A stretch of 9,873 nucleotides of DNA from contig JACDAV010000186.1 in the NCBI GenBank assembly GCA_013695255.1, positions 1-9,873 of the forward strand, written 5' to 3'. This stretch comes from Chloroflexota bacterium. GTDB lineage: Bacteria; Chloroflexota; Limnocylindria; Limnocylindrales; CSP1-4. A program made the translations under genes and the position numbers. Shown piece after piece: positions 5,709-9,873 of the stretch; the stretch's first letter is position 1; every line of letters starts with the position of its first letter. Under the pieces are notes generated by a model. That model worked only from the letters and a program-made list of their open reading frames with translations, searched no databases and had not been told where the DNA came from.

Positions 5709-6802
5709 ATCTGGGCTCCCTTCGCGTCGCGCATCAGGCGCTCGACGCCGGTCTCGCGCGAGTAGCCGCTCCCCCCGAACAGCTGGACCGCGTCGGTGGC
5801 GACGCGCATCGCCGTGTCCGAGGCCGTCCACTTGGCCAGCGAGGAGGCCTCGCCGATCGGCTCGCCACGGTCGCGAGTGGCGGCCGCCTCGCGCGTCAGC
5901 GCCCGTGCCGCGGCCACGTCCCGCGCCATCTCGGCCAGCATGAACCGCAGTCCCTGCTGGTCCGCCAGCGGTCCGCCGAAGGCCCGCCGCTCCTGCAGGT
6001 AGCCGGTGGCCTGCTCGAGGGCCGATCGGGCGATCCCGACGCAGGCGGCGGCGATCGAGATCCTGCCCTCGGCCAGGGCGGAGAGCGCGATCCGGTAGCC
6101 CTCGCCCTCCGCGCCCAGCCGGTTGGCCACCGGCACGAGGCAGCCGTCGAACACCAGCTCCGCGGCCGGGCACGACCGGATCCCCATCTTCCGCTCGTGC
6201 GCCCCGAACGTGAACCCGTCCATTCCCTTCTCCACGAGGAACGCGCCGATCCCCTTGGCTCCGCGGGCGGGGTCGACGGAGGCGAACACGAGGTACCGAT
6301 CCGCCTCGGGCGCGTTCGAGATCCAGATCTTGGTCCCGGTCAGGCGGTACCCGTCGGGCGCGTCGGCGGGCCCGACCCGCTCCGCGCGAGCACGGATCTG
6401 CGACGCATCGGACCCGGCGTGCGGCTCGGTCAGCGCGAACGCCCCGAGCGCCGTGCCGGCCAGCATCGGCGGCAGCCAGCGCCCCTTCTGCTCGGCTGAG
6501 CCCCATGAGAAGACCGGGAACTGCGACAGGACATGGACGGACAAGGTCACGGCCGACGCCATGTCCGCCGCCCCGAGCTCCTCCATCACGAGCGTCCAGC
6601 CGAGGTACGAGAACCCGGCCCCGCCGTCCGACTCCGGAAACGGCGCGGCGGTGAGCCCAAGCTCGCCCATCCGCGTGAAGATGCCGCGGTCGAATCGCTC
6701 CGACTCGTCGCGCTCGGCCGCCGTGGGCGCCACCTCGCGTTGCGCGAACTCCCGGGCGGTGTCGCGGAGGAGGCGCTCCTCCGCGGTCAGCGGCCAGCTC
6801 AG
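5636..6802 (-). CDS. Acyl-CoA dehydrogenase (FAD), apparent CTG start
   Basis: FAD-dependent first step of beta-oxidation or branched-chain acyl-CoA breakdown, making the 2-enoyl-CoA and passing electrons to ETF. With the start at 6802 the protein is 388 residues, the usual size for short/medium-chain members. Landmarks: N-terminal helix LTAEERLLRDTAREFAQREV, flavin and substrate loop ALTEPHAGSD (123-132), KIWISNA (158-164), QLFGGSGYSRE (340-350), and YEGTNQIHR with the probable catalytic base E367. The frame has no ATG, GTG or TTG near the expected N-terminus. The only in-frame start-like codon is CTG at 6802-6800, overlapping the upstream TGA as CTGA, which suggests coupled translation. A GGCGGTG 4 nt upstream is a weak ribosome site. 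The ATG at 6967 would add 55 unlikely residues inside the upstream gene. Exact substrate chain (butyryl, isobutyryl, 2-methylbutyryl or isovaleryl) cannot be read from sequence. Confidence 0.93.
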   Translation of the reverse strand: MSWPLTAEERLLRDTAREFAQREVAPTAAERDESERFDRGIFTRMGELGLTAAPFPESDGGAGFSYLGWTLVMEELGAADMASAVTLSVHVLSQFPVFSWGSAEQKGRWLPPMLAGTALGAFALTEPHAGSDASQIRARAERVGPADAPDGYRLTGTKIWISNAPEADRYLVFASVDPARGAKGIGAFLVEKGMDGFTFGAHERKMGIRSCPAAELVFDGCLVPVANRLGAEGEGYRIALSALAEGRISIAAACVGIARSALEQATGYLQERRAFGGPLADQQGLRFMLAEMARDVAAARALTREAAATRDRGEPIGEASSLAKWTASDTAMRVATDAVQLFGGSGYSRETGVERLMRDAKGAQIYEGTNQIHRLIVADEVLKRARPG

Positions 6803-7689
6803 GACGCACCGCCGCTGTTCGACAGGTCGCCGCGCGGATAGGTGTGGAAGCCGCGGCCGGTCTTCTGTCCCAGGTGCCCCGCCTCGACCAGCCGCTCGAG
6901 CACGCCCGGCGGCCGGAACTGCTCGTGCGCCAGGCCCTCCTGGAGCACGCGCATGATCCCGAGGCACACGTCGAGCCCGATGAAGTCGGCCAGCTCGAGC
7001 GGACCCATCGGGTGGTTGAGCCCCACCTTCGCGCCGGCGTCGATGTCGTCCGCGCTCCCGAGGCCTTCCTCGTAGCCGCGCATCGCCTCGGCGAGGAACG
7101 GCATCAGGATCCGGTTGACGATGAATCCGGGCCGGTCCGCCGAGGCGATCACCTGCTTGCCGAGCTCGGCTGCGAGCGCCCGGACGGCAACATCCGTCTC
7201 ATCGGATGTGGCGGAGCCGCGGACCAGCTCGATCAAGGGCATGACCGGAACCGGGCTGAAGAAGTGAAGGCCAATGAACCGCGCCCGCCGTCCCTCCCCC
7301 ACTGCCTCCGCCAGCCGATCGATCGAAATGGAGCTCGTGTTCGAGGCGAAGATCGCCGCCTCCGGCGCGGCCACGTCGAGCCGCGCCCACAGCGCGGTCT
7401 TGACCTCGACATCCTCGAAGACCGCCTCGACCGCGAGGTCCGCGCCCGCGACCCGGTCCAGGTCGTCCGTCGCCTCGATCCGGGCGAGCGTGGCGTCCCG
7501 CTCCGCAGCGGCCAGACGTCCCTTCGCCACGGCCCGTTCGAGGTTGCCGGCGATCCGATCGCGCCCGGCCTCGGCGCGCGCGAGCTCCGGCTCGTAGAGC
7601 ACGACGCGCTTGCCGATCGTCCCGTGAACCTGCGCGATCCCGTGGCCCATCAGGCCGGCGCCGGCCACGAACACGCGCTCGATCGGCAT
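6799..7689 (-). CDS. 3-hydroxyacyl-CoA (3-hydroxybutyryl-CoA) dehydrogenase
   Basis: NAD(P)-dependent oxidation of 3-hydroxyacyl-CoA to 3-ketoacyl-CoA, or the reverse reduction of acetoacetyl-CoA. The 296-residue length matches the stand-alone bacterial enzyme (Hbd/PaaH/FadB2 type), not the large FadB fusion. The N-terminal Rossmann domain carries GAGLMGHGIA (10-19), where Leu replaces the more common Thr, and an acidic E33 after strand 2 favours NAD. Catalytic and substrate residues are visible: S116-N117 in ASNTSS, H142 in GLHFFSPVPVM, E154 in the H-E pair, N192 in FIVNRIL, and NHPMGPLELAD in the C-terminal dimer domain. The start ATG lies 9 nt after the MFS stop. The stop overlaps the acyl-CoA dehydrogenase start by 4 nt, placing the two in one transcript as consecutive pathway steps. 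A TAGCCT box 6 nt before the ATG may add an internal promoter. Confidence 0.95.
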   Translation of the reverse strand: MPIERVFVAGAGLMGHGIAQVHGTIGKRVVLYEPELARAEAGRDRIAGNLERAVAKGRLAAAERDATLARIEATDDLDRVAGADLAVEAVFEDVEVKTALWARLDVAAPEAAIFASNTSSISIDRLAEAVGEGRRARFIGLHFFSPVPVMPLIELVRGSATSDETDVAVRALAAELGKQVIASADRPGFIVNRILMPFLAEAMRGYEEGLGSADDIDAGAKVGLNHPMGPLELADFIGLDVCLGIMRVLQEGLAHEQFRPPGVLERLVEAGHLGQKTGRGFHTYPRGDLSNSGGAS

Positions 7690-7695
7690 GGCTGC

Positions 7696-7701
7696 AGGCT
7701 A
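7696..7701 (-). promoter_or_regulatory. Possible internal -10 box before the hydroxyacyl-CoA dehydrogenase gene
   Basis: On the minus strand, TAGCCT is followed by 6 nt (GCAGCC) and the ATG at 7689. The box and spacing match those at 1547 and 1584. It includes the TAG stop of the MFS gene, so part of the match is explained by coding needs. No Shine-Dalgarno precedes this ATG, so a leaderless internal transcript would help explain its translation. It is plausible but unproven. Confidence 0.35.
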
Positions 7702-8904
7702 CGCGCTCGCGGCCGGGACCGGCTGGGCCAGCGCGCGGCGGCGAGCGAGGAGCAGCCCGCTCGCCACCGCGGCCAGCACCGCCGAGACGAGGAAGGTCGG
7801 CCCGTATCCGGCCCGGTCCGCGATCAGCCCGAGCACGGCGGGCGCGACTCCGAAGGCGAGATCGACGAACAGCGTCGTGGTCCCCACGACGGTCCCACGC
7901 TCCGTCTCGGGCACGCGTGAGACGGCCAGCGTCAGCAGCGCCGGCATCGTGAAGGCGACGCCCGCGGCAAAGACGGCCGTGCCGGCGATGAGGCCCATCG
8001 CGCTCGGCACGAACCCGACGACGGCCAGGCCGGCGGCCGACAGCGCGAGCGCCGCGCCGGAGAGCCGGGCGGCCCCGAACCGGTCCGGCCAGCGGGCCCC
8101 GACCACCCGCAGCCCAACGACGATCAGTGCGTAGAGGGCAAGCGGGCCACCGGCGTCCGCCAGGCCGACGTCCCTGGCGTGGAGCGGCAGGAAGGTCAGG
8201 AAGCCGGCCATCCCCCACAGGCCGAGCAGCGTCACCAGTCCCGGGAACAGGCCGGCCGGATGGATCAGCGGGGCGCGCGGCCTGGGCCCGGATACCTTCA
8301 CGGCCGCGGTTTCCGGAATCAGAAGCGTGAGGCCCGCAGCGAGCACCGCCACACCCGCTGACGCCATCCAGACCAGGTCGAACGAGCCTGCCCGGAGGAT
8401 CGCCTCACCGATCGGCGGTCCGATCGCGATGCCGAGGTACAGCGACAGCGAGAGGAAGCTGATCGCCTCGCCACGCCGCTCGTCGGGCGCGATGTCACTG
8501 CCGGCGGACAGGGCTGCCACGAAGAAGAACCCCTCGCCCGCACCCAGGAGCAGGCGGGCGACGACGAACGTGACGAGGTCGGCGACCGCAAGGTGGAACA
8601 CGACCGCCGCGACCGTCAGCACGGCTCCCCCGATCAGCAACGGGCGGCGCCCGAACCGGTCCGCTGACCATCCGACCAGTGGCCGGAGCACGAGCGACGC
8701 GATGGCGAAGGACCCGATCGAGAAGCCGACGCCCGTCGCGTCCGCGCCGAGCGCCGTCTTGGCGAACTGCGGTGCGACCGGCAGCATGATGCCTGCGGCC
8801 ACGAAGAACGCGAGCGTCGCCGCGGAGAGCGCCAGGAAGGCCGGCGTGACGAGCCTGGGCGGCTTGGCGTCAGCGGTCGCGGTCGACCAATGCGGGTCAG
8901 CCAT
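7699..8904 (-). CDS. Major facilitator superfamily transporter, 12-TM drug/metabolite antiporter type
   Basis: A 401-residue inner-membrane transporter. A short polar N-terminus is followed by about 12 hydrophobic helices in two halves joined by a charged loop near residues 195-210. The loop between helices 2 and 3 shows MFS motif A (GWSADRFGRRPLL, 78-90). Helix 4 has the Arg-Gly-rich motif B region (ARLLLGAGEGFF), and helix 5 has a Gly-Pro-rich motif C (GIAIGPPIGEAI, 158-169), which favours proton antiport or efflux. The ATG at 8904 overlaps the end of meaB by 8 nt, so it is translated from the same mRNA. The stop is 9 nt before the hydroxyacyl-CoA dehydrogenase gene. A position inside an acyl-CoA operon hints at a carboxylic acid or related metabolite, but resistance-type efflux is equally possible. 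Substrate unknown. Confidence 0.92.
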   Translation of the reverse strand: MADPHWSTATADAKPPRLVTPAFLALSAATLAFFVAAGIMLPVAPQFAKTALGADATGVGFSIGSFAIASLVLRPLVGWSADRFGRRPLLIGGAVLTVAAVVFHLAVADLVTFVVARLLLGAGEGFFFVAALSAGSDIAPDERRGEAISFLSLSLYLGIAIGPPIGEAILRAGSFDLVWMASAGVAVLAAGLTLLIPETAAVKVSGPRPRAPLIHPAGLFPGLVTLLGLWGMAGFLTFLPLHARDVGLADAGGPLALYALIVVGLRVVGARWPDRFGAARLSGAALALSAAGLAVVGFVPSAMGLIAGTAVFAAGVAFTMPALLTLAVSRVPETERGTVVGTTTLFVDLAFGVAPAVLGLIADRAGYGPTFLVSAVLAAVASGLLLARRRALAQPVPAASA

Positions 8905-9873
8905 CGCGATCGAGCAGCGGGCGCATCAATCGATCGGCGGCGGTGTACGGGTCGAGGCGGTGCTCGGCGACCTCGGCGAGGACGGATTGGGTCTGTGCGC
9001 GACGGTCCTTGGCCTGGAGGGAGCCGCGCAGGCGATCGGCCAGGATCGCCCATACCTGCGCCTCCGCTCGTGCCAGGCGGGCGCCGGCGGAGACCGTCTC
9101 CCGACCGGCCACGCGGTGCCGGTCGAGCGCGGCGAGGAGCTCCGGGACGCCGATGCCCGTCGACGCAGTCGTGATCAGGACCTCCGGCCGCTTGGGCATC
9201 GGCCGGTCCGGGCCCCCGCCGGCGCCCACCTTCGGCCCACCGGCCGCGACGAGCATCGCCCGCAGCTGGGCCGCCGTCCGCTGGGCGCCTGGCCGGTCGC
9301 CCTTGTTGACCACGACCAGGTCAGCCACCTCGAGCAGGCCGGCCTTGATCGCCTGGACCTCATCGCCCATCTCGGGCGCCTCGAGGACGACCGTCGTGTC
9401 CGCCGCGGCCGCGACCTCCACCTCCGCCTGCCCGGTGCCGACCGTCTCGATCAGGACGAGATCGAAGCCGCAGGCGTCGATCACCGCGGCTGCGGCGCCG
9501 GAGGTCGAGGCAAGACCGCCCGCATGCCCGCGAGAGGCCATCGAGCGGATGAAGACGTCGTGGTCACCCGCGTAGGCCTGCATCCGGACGCGGTCGCCCA
9601 GCAGCGCCCCGCCGGTGATCGGCGACGAGGGATCGACCGCGATGACGGCCACCGACCGCCCGCGCGAGCGAAGCTCCCCGATCAGCGCCGCGACGAGCGT
9701 GGATTTGCCGGCACCCGGGGGCCCGGTAATCCCGACGAGGTGGGCGCGCCCGGCGCGTGGATAGAGTTGGCGCAGGGCGGCCTCGGCCGTCGGCGTCCGG
9801 TTCTCGACGGCGGTCAGCAGGCGCGCCAGGGCGCGCCGGTCGCCGGCGATGGCGGCCTCGGACAGCTCGGCGG
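8897..9873 (-). CDS. meaB: MeaB/ArgK-type GTPase, methylmalonyl-CoA mutase chaperone, 5' end cut
   Basis: G3E-family P-loop GTPase that loads and protects the B12-dependent acyl-CoA mutase. The frame is open to the right edge, with 324 residues visible from AELSEAAIAGD. Family members run about 310-340, so only a few N-terminal residues are missing. Visible motifs: Walker A GPPGAGKST (50-58), the MeaB signature VDPSSPITGGALLGDRVRM (79-97), SMASRGHAGGL (110-120), ETVGTGQAE (142-150, the switch II/G3 region), QAIKAGLLEVADLVVVNKGD with the NKxD guanine motif (189-192), and DPYTAADRLM near the C-terminus. A Gly-rich insert (about 211-221) is not typical. The short stretch before Walker A does not allow a fused mutase. 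It is the first visible gene of the operon with MFS and the two dehydrogenases. A mutase gene probably lies upstream, outside the window. Confidence 0.95.
   Translation of the reverse strand, partial: AELSEAAIAGDRRALARLLTAVENRTPTAEAALRQLYPRAGRAHLVGITGPPGAGKSTLVAALIGELRSRGRSVAVIAVDPSSPITGGALLGDRVRMQAYAGDHDVFIRSMASRGHAGGLASTSGAAAAVIDACGFDLVLIETVGTGQAEVEVAAAADTTVVLEAPEMGDEVQAIKAGLLEVADLVVVNKGDRPGAQRTAAQLRAMLVAAGGPKVGAGGGPDRPMPKRPEVLITTASTGIGVPELLAALDRHRVAGRETVSAGARLARAEAQVWAILADRLRGSLQAKDRRAQTQSVLAEVAEHRLDPYTAADRLMRPLLDRDG

Noticed and set aside
5177..6499. Plus-strand open frame of 440 codons opposite the acyl-CoA dehydrogenase gene
   Set aside because: It is a shadow frame: its product is Arg/Gly/Pro-rich with no recognisable domain, while the opposite strand holds a complete acyl-CoA dehydrogenase with its motifs.
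6803..6967. Upstream extension of the acyl-CoA dehydrogenase to an ATG at 6967
   Set aside because: The added 55 residues are Pro/Arg/Ala-rich, lie wholly within the hydroxyacyl-CoA dehydrogenase C-terminus and have no counterpart in the family.
9820..9837. Two tandem GGCGCGCC palindromes 2 bp apart
   Set aside because: They lie inside the meaB frame and follow from Arg-Ala-Leu-Ala-Arg codons in GC-rich DNA, so no special site is needed to explain them.

Overview
The window is a GC-rich bacterial chromosome segment. I see no rRNA or tRNA genes, insertion sequences or CRISPR arrays. The gene set (acyl-CoA metabolism with a MeaB-type GTPase, a double-RCK channel protein, an HTH-nuclease protein) and the -10 boxes placed right next to start codons suit a Chloroflexota or actinobacterial-type organism. 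That assignment is inference from style, not a marker gene. Both ends cut genes: an aldehyde dehydrogenase loses its last few residues at the left edge, and meaB loses its first few residues at the right edge.

Left part (1-3347): an NAD(P)-dependent aldehyde dehydrogenase (minus) and an RCK-2TM-RCK channel-like protein (plus) diverge from a 55-bp gap. The gap holds two TANNNT -10 boxes, each exactly 6 nt before its start codon, with a perfect 8-bp inverted repeat between them. Both genes are probably read from leaderless mRNAs. The channel lacks a canonical GYG selectivity filter.

Middle (3371-5708): an acetyl-CoA acetyltransferase (minus) diverges from a plus-strand gene for an N-terminal XRE-type HTH followed by a PD-(D/E)XK nuclease-like domain. 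The 58-bp gap carries a 10-bp palindrome and a short direct repeat. The 3' part of the HTH gene looks non-conserved. It reads through a strong hairpin and runs 73 nt into the convergent acyl-CoA dehydrogenase gene, so its true end may be earlier.

Right part (5636-9873): four minus-strand genes form a tight operon in the order meaB, MFS transporter, 3-hydroxyacyl-CoA dehydrogenase, acyl-CoA dehydrogenase. Genes 1-2 overlap by 8 nt, 2-3 are 9 nt apart, and 3-4 overlap by 4 nt with an apparent CTG start. Together with the thiolase, the dehydrogenases supply three of the four steps of a beta-oxidation or branched-chain acyl-CoA route (no crotonase is present). MeaB protects the methylmalonyl-CoA mutase that takes propionyl-CoA products into the TCA cycle. 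The MFS protein may move a related acid or an unrelated compound.

Most of this is ordinary metabolism. The items that most deserve a second look are the HTH-PD-(D/E)XK protein, the channel with the altered filter, the fixed-spacing leaderless promoters with the dyad between them, and the CTG start.
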